Both the position numbers and the translations under genes were made by a program. Positions 1 to 9,230 of a stretch of 41,996 nucleotides of DNA are shown here, in pieces. Within the stretch, counting starts at the first letter, position 1. Each line of letters opens with the position of its first letter. The notes beneath the pieces were generated by a model, which saw only the letters and a list, made by a program, of their open reading frames with translations, did not search any database and was not told the origin of the DNA. Source of the DNA: an uncultured Oscillospiraceae bacterium (GTDB lineage Bacteria; Bacillota; Clostridia; Oscillospirales; Oscillospiraceae); the NCBI GenBank assembly GCA_934591815.1, contig CAKTPV010000017.1:1-41996 (forward strand), given 5' to 3'.

Positions 1-92
1 CACAGAAAAGTTGGAAGGAATCGCTCGGTCGAAATGGGGCTTAAATTAAAAAATCCCACACAAAACTTGGAATAACCCAGATGCATTGGGTG

Positions 93-121
93 TTGATTTA
101 TCCGCAGAATTTCGATATACT
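93..121 (+). promoter_or_regulatory. Sigma-A-type promoter of the YheO-like regulator gene
   Basis: A TTGATT -35 (93-98) and a TATACT -10 (116-121) are separated by exactly 17 bases, and the GTG start of the regulator lies 70 bases downstream. A short inverted repeat (ACCCA at 75-79, TGGGT at 87-91) sits directly upstream of the -35 and could be an operator for autoregulation; that last part is inference. Confidence 0.6.
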
Positions 122-190
122 AACTGATAATAGAATTACACGGCAATTTTTTGTCAAATAAATCGTTATTACTGAGAAAGTGGGGATACA

Positions 191-850
191 GTGAGCAACT
201 ATGCCTGCCTTGAGCGATACATTCCTCTGGTGGAATTCATGGGGAAGATCTGCGGAAAGAATTATGAGATCATCCTCCACGACGTCTCCACGCCGGAGCG
301 CTCGGTGATCGCCGCCTGCAACGAGCATCTCAGCGGCCGCCGCATAGGCGACCCTATGACGGAGCTTGCCAAGGAGCTGCTGCGTACCGGAGCCTATAAG
401 GAGCACGACTATGTGGCGAACTACGAGGGCCGTACCCGCGGGGGAAAGCGATTTGTCTCCTCTACCTTTTTTATTAAGGAAAAGGGACAGCTGGTGGGGC
501 TGATCTGCGTGAACCACGATGTGGAGGATATTCTGGTACTTTCGGAGCATCTTTCCAACCTGCTCCGTGACTTTTCCCTGCCCCAAGAGGAGGAGCGCTC
601 CGCTTATACGGAGAATCTGGACGACTCCATTCCGGAGCTGTCCAGCAACCTGATCCATTCCACTATCTTGGGCTATGGCATCCCCTCCACTGCCATGCAC
701 GCATCGGACAAGCTGGATATACTCCGCTCTCTGGAGGCACAGGGCGTGTTCCAGACCAAGGGTTCTATCGGTCAGGTCGCCAAGGAGCTGCACATCTCTG
801 AACCTACGGTCTATCGTTATCTGCGGCGCATACGGAATGAAACGGCGTGA
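191..850 (+). CDS. YheO/DauR-type transcriptional regulator (PAS-like plus HTH)
   Basis: The 219-residue protein has the two-part layout of the YheO family: an N-terminal PAS-like domain (about residues 5-120) and a C-terminal helix-turn-helix (about 170-215) that begins near a segment resembling 'GxIGQVAKELHISEPTVYRYL'-type DNA-binding helices. Family members such as DauR regulate amino-acid (D-arginine) catabolism genes, but the ligand and target here are unknown. The start is a GTG preceded by a purine-rich GAAAGTGGGG. It is monocistronic, with its own promoter and a strong terminator, so its neighbours do not reveal a regulon. The first protein-coding gene in the window; nothing metabolic is linked to it. 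Confidence 0.85.
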   Translation: MSNYACLERYIPLVEFMGKICGKNYEIILHDVSTPERSVIAACNEHLSGRRIGDPMTELAKELLRTGAYKEHDYVANYEGRTRGGKRFVSSTFFIKEKGQLVGLICVNHDVEDILVLSEHLSNLLRDFSLPQEEERSAYTENLDDSIPELSSNLIHSTILGYGIPSTAMHASDKLDILRSLEAQGVFQTKGSIGQVAKELHISEPTVYRYLRRIRNETA

Positions 851-868
851 GCCTTACGGCTGTACAAC

Positions 869-911
869 AAGACCCCCCCTCTGAAATCAGCGATTTCAGA
901 GGGGGTTCTTG
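869..911 (+). terminator. Rho-independent terminator after the YheO-like regulator
   Basis: A long GC-rich hairpin formed by CCCCCTCTGAAAT and ATTTCAGAGGGGG, flanked by AAGA and TTCTT so that it can work in both directions. It begins 19 bases after the stop codon. Confidence 0.85.
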
Positions 912-1005
912 TTCCGGGTGAGGCGACTCAAACGCCCAGCTTCCATGGTTCCCTTGCGGTCCCCTCCGCAGTCTGACGCAAAATTATCCCGGCTGAAAAG
1001 TAAAG

Positions 1006-1041
1006 AAAAACCACCAGTTTCTTACGAAACCAGTGGTTTTT
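1006..1041 (-). terminator. Terminator of the tRNA-Leu/tRNA-fMet operon
   Basis: Read on the minus strand, AAAAACCAC pairs with GTGGTTTTT, with two mismatches and then a further four-pair stem around a six-base loop, ending in a T-run. It starts two bases beyond the encoded CCA of the tRNA-fMet. Confidence 0.85.
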
Positions 1042-1042
1042 A

Positions 1043-1118
<76 letters not shown>

Positions 1119-1135
1119 ATATATTGTTGTACCGG

Positions 1136-1221
1136 TGGTGCCGGTGACCGGACTCGAACCGGTACGGCATTGCTGCCGGGAGATTTTAAGTCTCCTGTGT
1201 CTACCATTCCACCACACCGGC
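1136..1221 (-). tRNA. tRNA-Leu (TAA anticodon)
   Basis: An 86-base class II tRNA on the minus strand with acceptor stem GCCGGTG/CACCGGC, long variable arm, anticodon TAA in the loop CTTAAAA and an encoded CCA. It is the first gene of a two-tRNA transcript that continues into the initiator tRNA-Met. Confidence 0.95.
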
Positions 1222-1237
1222 GGATTCGGCATGAATT

Positions 1238-1266
1238 AGAATACCACACTCCTTGCAAAGTGTCAA
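1238..1266 (-). promoter_or_regulatory. Near-consensus promoter of the tRNA-Leu/tRNA-fMet operon
   Basis: On the minus strand a perfect TTGACA -35 (1261-1266) is followed after exactly 17 bases by a TATTCT -10 (1238-1243). The tRNA-Leu begins 17 bases further down, so the leader is only about ten bases. A strong promoter fits a stable-RNA gene. Confidence 0.85.
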
Positions 1267-1381
1267 CACCTTTTCTAAAAAAACATTTGCCATAATATTT
1301 CGGCAGCGACCCAAATCGACGCGGTCGACAGATTTTCCCTCCGCAGGGGAAATAATCCGTGGGTTTTCCGCCGCTTCCGTG

Positions 1382-1387
1382 TATAAT
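1382..1387 (+). promoter_or_regulatory. TATAAT -10 upstream of the sigma-factor gene
   Basis: A perfect TATAAT lies 32 bases before the GTG start at 1419. No good -35 is seen at 16-18 bases, so an activator or a different sigma factor may be involved. Its position shows that the ATG at 1359 is upstream of transcription start and cannot be the real start of the sigma-factor gene. Confidence 0.45.
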
Positions 1388-1418
1388 AGGGCAGAGAGAC
1401 ACGAAGGGTGGTGGGACA

Positions 1419-1952
1419 GTGGACGATGTATCCCTGATGGACAGGATCGCCTCCGGCGACGAAGCGGCCTTGCAGACGCTGCTGCGCCGTCACGGTGCCC
1501 TGCTGCGCTATGTGATCGCACCCATCCTGCCGGATATGCGGGACAGGGAGGAGTGCTTTGCCGACGTATCGGTGAAGCTGTGGCAGGCGGCGGGGAGCTT
1601 TGACGGGGCGAAGGGCTCGCTGCGTGGATGGCTGACGGCGCTGGCACGCAACTGTGCGCTCAACCGCGCCCGCGGCCTGCGGACGGAGACGGTGCTGACA
1701 GACGATATGCCCCACGGCGCGGGCAGCGCCGAGGATGCCCTGCTGCGGCAGGAGCGCTCCCGGTTGCTGGCGCAGTCGGTCAAGAGCCTGACCGACGGGG
1801 AACAGACGCTGTTCTACCGAAAATATTACTACTGTCAGTCCACCGCCCAGATCGCCGCCGAGCTGGGACTGACGGAGCGAGGCGTGGAGGGGCGGCTGTA
1901 CCGCCTGCGGCAAAAGCTGCGGGAGCTGTTGGGAGGTGACTTCTGTGAGTGA
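1419..1952 (+). CDS. ECF-like RNA polymerase sigma factor
   Basis: The 177-residue protein has the two-domain layout of sigma-70 family group 4 factors: region 2 at about residues 8-75, with the acidic/aromatic core around 'FADVSVKLWQAAGSF', and a C-terminal region 4 helix-turn-helix at about 120-172 ('STAQIAAELGLTERGVEGRL'). It would direct RNA polymerase to a small set of promoters. I chose the GTG at 1419 because an upstream ATG (1359) precedes the -10 box. The stop overlaps the next gene by eight bases, which implies translational coupling. Genes coupled to ECF factors usually encode their anti-sigma, so the membrane protein downstream is the candidate partner. Confidence 0.85.
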   Translation: MDDVSLMDRIASGDEAALQTLLRRHGALLRYVIAPILPDMRDREECFADVSVKLWQAAGSFDGAKGSLRGWLTALARNCALNRARGLRTETVLTDDMPHGAGSAEDALLRQERSRLLAQSVKSLTDGEQTLFYRKYYYCQSTAQIAAELGLTERGVEGRLYRLRQKLRELLGGDFCE

Positions 1953-3453
1953 CGACCTGCGCTTTGACGCGCTGCTGACAGAGGGCGCTGACGCCCTGCC
2001 GCCGCCTGCGGATGTCAGCCCGTGGCGCAGCGCCATGAGCTGCACAGTGTGGGGCATCGCCCTGAAAACGCTGACGCTGCAGCTCCTGTACCTGCACTAC
2101 ATCCTGCCCACGCTGGGCTGCATTCTGTTGGTGCTGGGCTTCCGCACCCTGCGGCGGGAGAACCGGGCGCTGCGGTGGGCCTATGGCTTGTCCATCGCCG
2201 CCGCCGTCCTGCGCGCCGCTGCCATGGTGCTGGCGGCGCTGCCGGTGGAGAGGGGGGCGGCGTTTGCCTATGCGGATATGGCGCTGATGCAGGCAACGCT
2301 GATCGCCCTATGGAGTGGCATGGTGGGCGTCTCCCGCGCCGCCGGTGCGGAGAAGCCGTCCGCGCCTGCCGCCGGGGTGCTGGCTGTCTTTTACGCGGTG
2401 CTGATGGCGCTGGCCGTGATCGGTCTGGAGGGCTGGCTGCTGGTGCTGCCGGTGCTGGCGGTGTACCTTGTGATCCTGCGGAATCTGGTGAAGCTCTCCC
2501 GCTCGCTGGCGGACACCGGCTACGCCATCCACGCCGCGCCGGTGCGCCTTTCGATGGCGGCGGTGCTGTGGGGGTATCTGGGCGTGACGCTGGCGGCGGT
2601 GATACTGGCCATGCTGTTGGGGCAGCGGTATCCCATGGACTGGCAGCCCCGCGGCGACGCGCCGCAGGACGAGACGATCCGGGCGGAGCTGCTGGCGCTG
2701 GGTATGCCGCGGCGTGTGCTGGACGACCTGACCGCCGAGGAGGTGGCCGCGATGTCCGGCGCGAAGGCGGTGTTTGTCAACGAGGACAAGCTGTACAACC
2801 AGACAAAATACCGGGAGATCGTCCTGGAGCACTACTTGGGCGAGGACCCGCTCCGTGTGCTGCGGTACTACCGCACCATCACCACCAAGCACGACGACGG
2901 CACCCGCTCCTATACCTACGTCTACCGGGCCTTTGACACGCTGGAGCAGACCATGACCAGCGTGGCGGTGGAGCTGGCGGGCGCAGACGGCGAAAAGCAT
3001 TATATCGTGATCCACCACCTGTACTACGACACCCAGCCCGGCTCCCGGTATACCGAGGGCATGACCGTCTGGCCGGTGTGGAAGATGGAGAACAGCTGGC
3101 GGCCCGGTACCCTTTGCAGCGGACGGGTGCTGTGTACCCGGCGGGGGACGGCGCAGACGGCGGCGCTGCACGGCCTGGCGTATGATGACCGGCAGGTCAC
3201 GGGCTTCTTCGGTACAGACCGGCGGGCGTCCTTCGATGCACAGTGGTCGAGGCCGTCCGGCGCAGGCGATGTCCGGATGTATATGCTGTACGATGCGTTC
3301 TGCGGCGACGACGCGTGGGTGCTGACCAGCTATGGCAACTATACCCGGCAGAGCAAGCCTGTGTACCCCTTTGACGGCTCCATGCTGCGCTGGGGAATGG
3401 GAGATCGCGGCGCCTGCACCCGGTATATGGGCTACGTCCAAAAATTCTGGTAG
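1945..3453 (+). CDS. Multipass membrane protein, candidate anti-sigma partner
   Basis: A 502-residue protein with about five to six hydrophobic segments between residues 35 and 225 (including long Leu/Ala/Val stretches), then a roughly 270-residue hydrophilic, aromatic-rich C-terminal domain. I do not recognise the family. The GTG start at 1945 has GGGAGGTG six bases upstream and overlaps the sigma-factor stop, so the two are co-expressed. By position it may sense an envelope or extracellular signal and hold the sigma factor inactive, but no zinc-binding anti-sigma (ZAS) HxxxCxxC motif is seen at its N-terminus, so this role is inferred from context only. Repressive sequestration by a short cytoplasmic N-terminus (about 30 residues) is possible. 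Confidence 0.7.
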   Translation: MSDDLRFDALLTEGADALPPPADVSPWRSAMSCTVWGIALKTLTLQLLYLHYILPTLGCILLVLGFRTLRRENRALRWAYGLSIAAAVLRAAAMVLAALPVERGAAFAYADMALMQATLIALWSGMVGVSRAAGAEKPSAPAAGVLAVFYAVLMALAVIGLEGWLLVLPVLAVYLVILRNLVKLSRSLADTGYAIHAAPVRLSMAAVLWGYLGVTLAAVILAMLLGQRYPMDWQPRGDAPQDETIRAELLALGMPRRVLDDLTAEEVAAMSGAKAVFVNEDKLYNQTKYREIVLEHYLGEDPLRVLRYYRTITTKHDDGTRSYTYVYRAFDTLEQTMTSVAVELAGADGEKHYIVIHHLYYDTQPGSRYTEGMTVWPVWKMENSWRPGTLCSGRVLCTRRGTAQTAALHGLAYDDRQVTGFFGTDRRASFDAQWSRPSGAGDVRMYMLYDAFCGDDAWVLTSYGNYTRQSKPVYPFDGSMLRWGMGDRGACTRYMGYVQKFW

Positions 3454-3484
3454 TTGGGGGCGGCGAATAGGCGCATATAAGAAA

Positions 3485-3514
3485 AAGAGAACCGCATAGC
3501 GGTTCTCTTTTTTG
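3485..3514. terminator. Bidirectional terminator between the sigma operon and the V-ATPase operon
   Basis: AGAGAACCGC pairs with GCGGTTCTCT around a four-base loop, with an A-run on the left and a T-run on the right. It separates two convergent operons that stop at 3453 and 3518. Confidence 0.85.
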
Positions 3515-3517
3515 CAC

Positions 3518-4168
3518 TTATGGCTGATAATGATGGGCGTCCTGCAAGACCATATCCTTGACCTTCATCAGCCGGGTGGTGTTGCCGCGCTCGTTCTCGT
3601 CCAGCTTCATCGTGATGTAGCGGATGTTCTTCTCCGTCTCCGGGATCATCACATACTCCAGCGCGTTGACGCGGCGGCGGGTCTTTTCGATGTCCTGTGC
3701 CAGCAGCTGCATGGATTTCTCCACCTGCGCCAGCTCCAGCATATCGGCGAACACCGCCTGCATCTTCTCCAGCGCCGCATCCAGCTCACCGCTGGTCTGG
3801 GCGAAGCCGTAGGGCAGGAGGGAACCCTCGCCGCCCTCGGTGTGGAACGTGAACACCGGCACGTTGACGCTCATGATGTTCCGGGCGTCCACGTCCAGCG
3901 ACACGGAGCGCTGGGGCCGCAGCAGCGACTGCTCCAGCATCTCCGGCCCCATGACGGCGGCGGCCACGGTGAAGGCGTCGTTGGCCTCCTTCAGGCCCTG
4001 CTCCACCTTGGCGCGGAGCTGCCGGTTGCGGCGGACGATCTCCAGAAACTGCTTCATCAGCTCGTCCCGCTTATCCTTCAGCAGCTTGTGACCACGGCGG
4101 GCCGTCTTGAGGCGGCCCTTCAGCCGCGTCAGCTCCATGCGGGTGGGATTGACAGTCTTTCCGGCCAT
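3518..4168 (-). CDS. ntpD: V-type ATPase subunit D (central rotor shaft)
   Basis: The 216-residue protein has the N-terminal 'NPTRMELTRLKGRLKTA' signature and the two long coiled-coil helices (about residues 1-75 and 130-200) of V/A-type subunit D, the central shaft that turns inside the A3B3 head and couples it to the membrane ring. Its AAGGAG ribosome-binding site overlaps the stop codon of the preceding B-subunit gene (6-base gap). It is the last gene of the operon. Length is normal for the family (about 210 residues). Confidence 0.95.
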   Translation of the reverse strand: MAGKTVNPTRMELTRLKGRLKTARRGHKLLKDKRDELMKQFLEIVRRNRQLRAKVEQGLKEANDAFTVAAAVMGPEMLEQSLLRPQRSVSLDVDARNIMSVNVPVFTFHTEGGEGSLLPYGFAQTSGELDAALEKMQAVFADMLELAQVEKSMQLLAQDIEKTRRRVNALEYVMIPETEKNIRYITMKLDENERGNTTRLMKVKDMVLQDAHHYQP

Positions 4169-4174
4169 AGGCGG

Positions 4175-5551
4175 TCACTCCTTTTCCGGCAGGTATTTGT
4201 CCAGCATCTCCGGCTTGATGCGCTTGAGCTCGCTTCTGGGCAGCATCCGCAGCAGCTCCCAGCCCAGCTCCAGCGTCTCCTCAATGGTGCGGTTCTCGTC
4301 GAAGCCCTGCGAGACATAGCGCTTTTCAAACTCGTCGGCGAACTTGGCGTACAGCAGGTCTGTGGGGCTGAGGGCGGCCTCGCCCAGAATGGTCATCAGC
4401 TCCTTGGCCTCCTTGCCGCTGGCATAGGCGGCGAACAGCTGGTTCATGGTGGGGGCGTGATCCTCCCGGGTCTTGCCTGCGCCCACGCCCTTGTCCTTCA
4501 GGCGGGACAGGCTGGGCAGCACGTCCACCGGCGGCAGGATATTCTTGCGGTACAGGTCGCGGCTGAGGATGATCTGCCCCTCGGTGATATAGCCGGTCAG
4601 GTCGGGGATGGGGTGGGTCTTGTCGTCCTCCGGCATGGTCAGGATGGGGATCATGGTGATGGAGCCCTTGCAGCCCAGCTTCCGCCCGGCCCGCTCGTAC
4701 AGGCTGGCAAGGTCGGTGTAGAGGTAGCCGGGGTAGCCGCGGCGGCCGGGGACCTCCTTCTTGGCAGCGGACACCTCGCGCAGCGCCTCGGCGTAGTTGG
4801 TGATGTCCGTCAGGATCACCAGCACGTGCATTTCCTTCTCAAACGCCAGATACTCGGCGGCGGTCAGCGCCATGCGGGGGGTGGCGATGCGCTCCACGGC
4901 GGGGTCGTTGGCAAGGTTGGTGAACAGCACCGTGCGCTGGATGGCGCCGGTACGCTTGAACTCCCGGACGAAGAACTCCGACTCCTCGAAGGTGATACCG
5001 ATGGCGGCGAACACCACGGCGAAGTTGGAGGTGTCGTCCAACACCTTGGCCTGCCGGGCGATCTGCGCCGCCAGATTGGCGTGAGGCAGACCGGAGCCGG
5101 AGAAAATGGGCAGCTTCTGACCGCGCACCAGCGTGTTCAGGCCGTCGATGGTGCTGATGCCGGTCTGGATAAACTCATTGGGATAGTCCCGGGCGGCGGG
5201 GTTCATGGGCAGGCCGTTGATGTCCATGTGCTTGTCGGCCAGCAGCGCGGGGCCGCCGTCGATGGGCTCGCCCATGCCGTTGAACACGCGGCCCAGCATA
5301 TCGGCGGACACGCCCAGCTGCAGCGGGTGCCCCAGAAAACGGATCTTGGCGTCCCGCAGGTTGATACCGGCGGAGGAGTCGAACAGCTGCACCACGGCGC
5401 GGTCACCGTTGACCTCCAGCACCTTGCAGCGGCGCACCTCACCGTTGTGGAGCTGGATCTCCGCCAGCTCGTCATAGGTGACGCCCTCCACGTTCTCCAC
5501 CACCATCAGGGGGCCGGAGACCTCGTGAATGGTGCGGTATTCCTTCATCAT
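4175..5551 (-). CDS. ntpB: V-type ATPase subunit B (non-catalytic head subunit)
   Basis: The 458-residue protein matches the V/A-type B subunit: it has the '[20 protein letters not shown]' region and the degenerate P-loop 'SGSGLPHA' in place of a true Walker A, as expected for the non-catalytic partner of the A3B3 hexamer. The ATG at 5551 overlaps the stop of the A subunit (ATGA), implying coupled translation that keeps A and B at equal levels. A second in-frame ATG follows immediately at 5548. Confidence 0.97.
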   Translation of the reverse strand: MMKEYRTIHEVSGPLMVVENVEGVTYDELAEIQLHNGEVRRCKVLEVNGDRAVVQLFDSSAGINLRDAKIRFLGHPLQLGVSADMLGRVFNGMGEPIDGGPALLADKHMDINGLPMNPAARDYPNEFIQTGISTIDGLNTLVRGQKLPIFSGSGLPHANLAAQIARQAKVLDDTSNFAVVFAAIGITFEESEFFVREFKRTGAIQRTVLFTNLANDPAVERIATPRMALTAAEYLAFEKEMHVLVILTDITNYAEALREVSAAKKEVPGRRGYPGYLYTDLASLYERAGRKLGCKGSITMIPILTMPEDDKTHPIPDLTGYITEGQIILSRDLYRKNILPPVDVLPSLSRLKDKGVGAGKTREDHAPTMNQLFAAYASGKEAKELMTILGEAALSPTDLLYAKFADEFEKRYVSQGFDENRTIEETLELGWELLRMLPRSELKRIKPEMLDKYLPEKE

Positions 5552-7320
5552 ACGTCCTCACCTGCTTTCTTGACCAGATCGGCGATCTGGCTGTCCATCT
5601 CGGCGTATACCTGCTCATAGTTGGCGGCGTATTCCTCCGCGGCGGCGTACTTGGCCCAGCCCAGACGCTCCCGGGCGGGGATGGCGTACAGCGCCGGCAG
5701 CGCCGCGCCCTTGTCGATGGCGTCGCGGCACAGATCCTCGTAGTGCAGGATCAGCGCCAGCAGGCGCATCTGCCGGTCGAAGCTGGAGTAGGCATCCACG
5801 TCCATAAAGGCGTTCTGCTGGAGGAAATCCTCCCGCAGCATACGGGCGATCTCCAGCGTCAGCTGATCCTTGGGGGACAGGGAGTCCTTGCCCACCAGCT
5901 GGACGATCTCGTTGAGCTCGTTCTCCTCCTGCAAAAGATGCATGGCCCGGTTGCGGTTACGGATGAAGTCGGCGCCCATGTGCTCGTCGTACCACGGCGT
6001 CACCGCGTCCAGATAGAGGGAGTAGGAGTTCAGCCAGTTGATGGCGGGGAAGTGGCGGCGGTAGGCCAGCGACGCGTCCAGCGACCAGAACACCTTGACG
6101 ATGCGCATGGTGGCCTGCGCCACCGGCTCGCTGAGGTCGCCGCCGGGAGGCGACACGGCGCCCACCGCGGTGAGGGAGCCGGTACGCTCATCCGTGCCTA
6201 CGCACTGCACCATACCGGCGCGCTCGTAGAACTGGGCCAGGCGGGAGGCCAGATACGCGGGGTAGCCCTCCTCACCGGGCATCTCCTCCAGACGGCCGGA
6301 CATCTCGCGCAGCGCCTCCGCCCAGCGGGAGGTGGAGTCGGCGATGACCGCCACATCGTAGCCCATGTCCCGGAAGTACTCGGCAATGGTGATACCGGTG
6401 TAGACCGACGCCTCCCGGGCGGCCACCGGCATATCGGAGGTGTTGGCGATGAGCACCGTCCGCTTCATCAGGCTCTCACCGGTGCGGGGGTCGGTCAGCT
6501 CCGGGAACTCCCGCAGCACGTCGGTCATCTCATTGCCCCGCTCGCCGCAGCCGATGTAGACCACGATATCCACGTCCGACCACTTGGCCAGCTGGTGCTG
6601 CACCACGGTCTTGCCGGAGCCGAAGGGGCCGGGTACGGCGGCGGTGCCGCCCTTGGCGATGGGGAACATGGTGTCGATGACACGCTGACCCGTTTGCAGC
6701 GGTGTCTCCGGCGGGAATTTCTTCTTATAGGGACGGCCCACGCGGACGGGCCACTTCTGCACCATGGTCAGCTCCCGCACCGCGCCGTCCGCCGTGCGGA
6801 GGCGGGCGATGGGCTGGGTAATGTTGTACGACCCGGCCTCCGCCAGCCACTCCACTGTGCCGGTGACGCCCACCGGCACCATGATCCGGTGCAGCACAGA
6901 CGGCGTCTCCGGCACGGTGCCCAGCACGTCGCCGCCGGTGACGGCAGCGCCCACGGCGGCGGTGGGCGTAAAGTCCCACAGCCTCTCACGATCCAGCGCC
7001 GGCACCTGAATGCCGCGGGTGATGTTGGCGCCCACCCGGCGGACGATCTCCTCCAGCGGGCGCTGGATGCCGTCGTAGATATTTTCGATCAGGCCCGGCC
7101 CCAGCTCGACGCTGAGGGGCGCGCCGGTGGTCTCCACCTCCGCGCCGGGGCCGAGACCGGACGTCTCCTCATATACCTGAATGGAGGCCCGGTCGCCGGT
7201 CATATTCAGGATCTCTCCGATCAGATGCTGGGGGCCTACGCGCACCACATCCGCCATGCTGGCGTCCGCCATGCCGTCGGCCACCACCAGCGGGCCGGAG
7301 ACTTTGATGATCTTACCCAT
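5548..7320 (-). CDS. ntpA: V-type ATPase catalytic subunit A
   Basis: The catalytic subunit of the V-type head, 590 residues, starting [10 protein letters not shown]. The Walker A motif GPFGSGKT is at residues 231-238, and the non-homologous region typical of V/A-type A subunits (about 115-185) is present, which separates it from F-type beta. I chose the ATG at 7320 because AAAGGAG lies nine bases upstream; the longer open frame to 7446 runs into the coding sequence of subunit F. It hydrolyses or makes ATP with B at the cytoplasmic face. Confidence 0.97.
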   Translation of the reverse strand: MGKIIKVSGPLVVADGMADASMADVVRVGPQHLIGEILNMTGDRASIQVYEETSGLGPGAEVETTGAPLSVELGPGLIENIYDGIQRPLEEIVRRVGANITRGIQVPALDRERLWDFTPTAAVGAAVTGGDVLGTVPETPSVLHRIMVPVGVTGTVEWLAEAGSYNITQPIARLRTADGAVRELTMVQKWPVRVGRPYKKKFPPETPLQTGQRVIDTMFPIAKGGTAAVPGPFGSGKTVVQHQLAKWSDVDIVVYIGCGERGNEMTDVLREFPELTDPRTGESLMKRTVLIANTSDMPVAAREASVYTGITIAEYFRDMGYDVAVIADSTSRWAEALREMSGRLEEMPGEEGYPAYLASRLAQFYERAGMVQCVGTDERTGSLTAVGAVSPPGGDLSEPVAQATMRIVKVFWSLDASLAYRRHFPAINWLNSYSLYLDAVTPWYDEHMGADFIRNRNRAMHLLQEENELNEIVQLVGKDSLSPKDQLTLEIARMLREDFLQQNAFMDVDAYSSFDRQMRLLALILHYEDLCRDAIDKGAALPALYAIPARERLGWAKYAAAEEYAANYEQVYAEMDSQIADLVKKAGEDV

Positions 7321-7333
7321 TCTCTTGCTCCTT

Positions 7334-7648
7334 TCAGGAAATATCCGCGCCCACGGCGCGTTCCACCGCCGCGTGCAGCGCCCGGTCCGCCAGACCCAGA
7401 GCGCCGCCCTTGCCGGGGATGAGGATGACGGCGGGCAGCATGTCATCCTGATAGCGGGCGATCTCCGCCGCCATATCCTGCGCCAGCTGCTCCGTCACAT
7501 AGACCACGGCGTAGCTCTCCTGTGCCAGACGGTGCAGGGTCTTGCGGCCCGTCTCGGCATCGTCGGCGAAGAACACGTCCAGCCCCAGCGCCCGGAAGCC
7601 CAGCACACTGTCGCGGTCGCCCAGTACGGCGATCTTATACATATGCAT
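7334..7648 (-). CDS. ntpG: V-type ATPase subunit F (rotor subunit)
   Basis: A 104-residue protein with the Rossmann-like fold of V/A-type F ('[19 protein letters not shown]' start, then 'VVYVTEQLA', then '[14 protein letters not shown]'). It is a small regulatory subunit bound to D in the central stalk. Three nearby starts exist; the ATG at 7648 has GGAAAGG at a good distance, and 7642 is the other candidate. The gene overlaps the end of subunit C by 14 bases. Confidence 0.9.
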   Translation of the reverse strand: MHMYKIAVLGDRDSVLGFRALGLDVFFADDAETGRKTLHRLAQESYAVVYVTEQLAQDMAAEIARYQDDMLPAVILIPGKGGALGLADRALHAAVERAVGADIS

Positions 7649-8618
7649 CACGCAGCCTTTCCCGTATGGCGTCGGCGCTCAGACCCGCCAGACGCCCGGC
7701 CATGACGATGCGCACAGCCGTCCACTCCGCCTCCTTGGCGATGAGGTAGCCCAGCGCCACCTCCACCCCGAAGGGTACCTGCCGTGCGCCGGCGGCGGTT
7801 TTCAGCACCGCGTTGTCGCAGGCCTTTTCAAAGGCTGTCAGGCTGCCGCCCTTGACGGCTGCCTCGCCCTCCTCCGCCGCCTCCCGCAGCGCCGTGCTGC
7901 GGAACAGGGCGGCCACGCCGTTTCCAACGCCGGCACGGAGGGTGTCCACCGGCACGCTGCCGCCCTCAAACAGCACCTCCTGTAAAAAGCCGGGGTCCAT
8001 GTGCAGCCGCTCCGTCCGTACCAGTGAGCGGAGGTTGGCGGCGTCGATCATGGCGCGGACATAGCGCTGGAGGTAGCCGCAGCGGCTGTCTGCCGCCAGC
8101 TTTTCCAGCTGTGCAAAGCAGGCGCGGTCCAGCACACAGTCGCTGCGCTGGGCGCTGCCCGTCTCCGCCAGAAGCTGGGCGGCCTTTTCAGCGGCGGCAG
8201 CCATGTCGCCGGGGAGGAACTGCCAGCTGCCGCTGTCGGCGTACTGCCGCTGCAAGTCCCCGGCGGGGATGGTGCCCGCGTCCATCAGCAGGCGCTCCGC
8301 GCCCTCCGGCGCCTTCAGCAGCACCTTGATGTTGTGGTAGTCGTATTTGATGCGGAACACGTCCAGCAGCTCCTTCTCCGGCATGAACCGTTCCAGCTCG
8401 GAGAATACGTCCTCCCGCTGCTTTTTCAGGCTCGCCTGTAAGGTGGCCTCGTCCCGGATGGGGTCATACCCCAGGTCGGACAGCAGTTGGGAGCAGCTCT
8501 CCGCCGACGGCGCCTGCAAAAGCTGCTCCAGCCGCTGGGCAGTCAGCAGGTTTCGCTCCAGACTCCGGATGCGGGCGGAGAGGAACAGGTAGTCCGTATC
8601 CTTTCTGCGCTTAGTCAA
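7635..8618 (-). CDS. ntpC: V-type ATPase subunit C (d-type, socket between ring and shaft)
   Basis: A 327-residue, mostly helical protein of the V-ATPase C/AC39 (d) family, the funnel that joins the central stalk to the proteolipid ring. Typical features are the 'YLFLSARIRSLERNLL' N-terminus, 'FRIKYDYHNIKVLLKA' and the C-terminal 'LGYLIAKEAEWTAVRIV' helix. The start appears to be a TTG (8618) with AAGGGGG six bases upstream; no ATG or GTG fits the family N-terminus better. Starting with TTG may lower its level, since only one copy per complex is needed; this is inference. Confidence 0.93.
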   Translation of the reverse strand: MTKRRKDTDYLFLSARIRSLERNLLTAQRLEQLLQAPSAESCSQLLSDLGYDPIRDEATLQASLKKQREDVFSELERFMPEKELLDVFRIKYDYHNIKVLLKAPEGAERLLMDAGTIPAGDLQRQYADSGSWQFLPGDMAAAAEKAAQLLAETGSAQRSDCVLDRACFAQLEKLAADSRCGYLQRYVRAMIDAANLRSLVRTERLHMDPGFLQEVLFEGGSVPVDTLRAGVGNGVAALFRSTALREAAEEGEAAVKGGSLTAFEKACDNAVLKTAAGARQVPFGVEVALGYLIAKEAEWTAVRIVMAGRLAGLSADAIRERLRDAYV

Positions 8619-8632
8619 AGGGTCGCCCCCTT

Positions 8633-9217
8633 TCAGTCAAATAACAGCTGTGCTACGGCGGAGGACTCCTCCTGCCGCAGCTGGCGAAGCTTTTCCGTGA
8701 AGCTGCAATTCAGCTCCACCCGTCCCCGCCGCAGCACCAGCCCGCCGCCGGTGTCACGGGTCTCCTCGGACAGACGGAAGGCGGCGCCGGGCTTTTTGGC
8801 GTTGGCGGCCTCCACCACCGCCGCGCCCACGGCGTCCCGGTCGGTCTTGGACAGCAGCAGCTCCTCGTCGCCGCTGCCGTTTTCGGCGGCCAGCGACGCC
8901 AGCAGGTCGATGTACGCCGCTTGCGGCAGCGCGGTCAGCGCCTGCGCCGTGCGGGCGAAGGCCTCGTCGATGAGCTGCTGCTTGGCGGCCAGCACACGCT
9001 GGCGGCAGGCCAGCTGGCTGCTGCCGTTGAGATGCTCCAGATGCTCGGCGGCCTGAGCCGCCGCACGCTGTGCACTGTCCTGAGCCGCCGCGTCCGCCTG
9101 TGCCTGACAGTCCCGGAGGATGGCGGCGGCATTTTCGGCGGCGCTGGCAGCCAGCGCGTCGCACGCCGCCTGTGTATCCGCCTCCATGCGGGCAACGATC
9201 TTTTCCAGTCCGTTCAT
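8633..9217 (-). CDS. ntpE: V-type ATPase subunit E (peripheral stalk)
   Basis: A 194-residue protein with a long alanine/glutamine-rich N-terminal coiled coil (about residues 1-95) followed by a mixed C-terminal globular domain, as in V/A-type subunit E. It pairs with the G/H subunit at the start of the operon to form peripheral stalks that hold the head still. It begins 13 bases after the K-subunit stop and ends 14 bases before subunit C. Sequence identity of E subunits is low, so the call rests on length, coiled coil and position. Confidence 0.88.
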   Translation of the reverse strand: MNGLEKIVARMEADTQAACDALAASAAENAAAILRDCQAQADAAAQDSAQRAAAQAAEHLEHLNGSSQLACRQRVLAAKQQLIDEAFARTAQALTALPQAAYIDLLASLAAENGSGDEELLLSKTDRDAVGAAVVEAANAKKPGAAFRLSEETRDTGGGLVLRRGRVELNCSFTEKLRQLRQEESSAVAQLLFD

Positions 9218-9230
9218 AGCGGCACCCGCC

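Noticed and set aside
3512..5620. A 702-residue open frame opposite the V-ATPase B and D genes
   Set aside because: Its translation is low in complexity (His, Gln, Leu, Val) and antisense to well-recognised genes; GC-rich codon use leaves the opposite frame open by chance.
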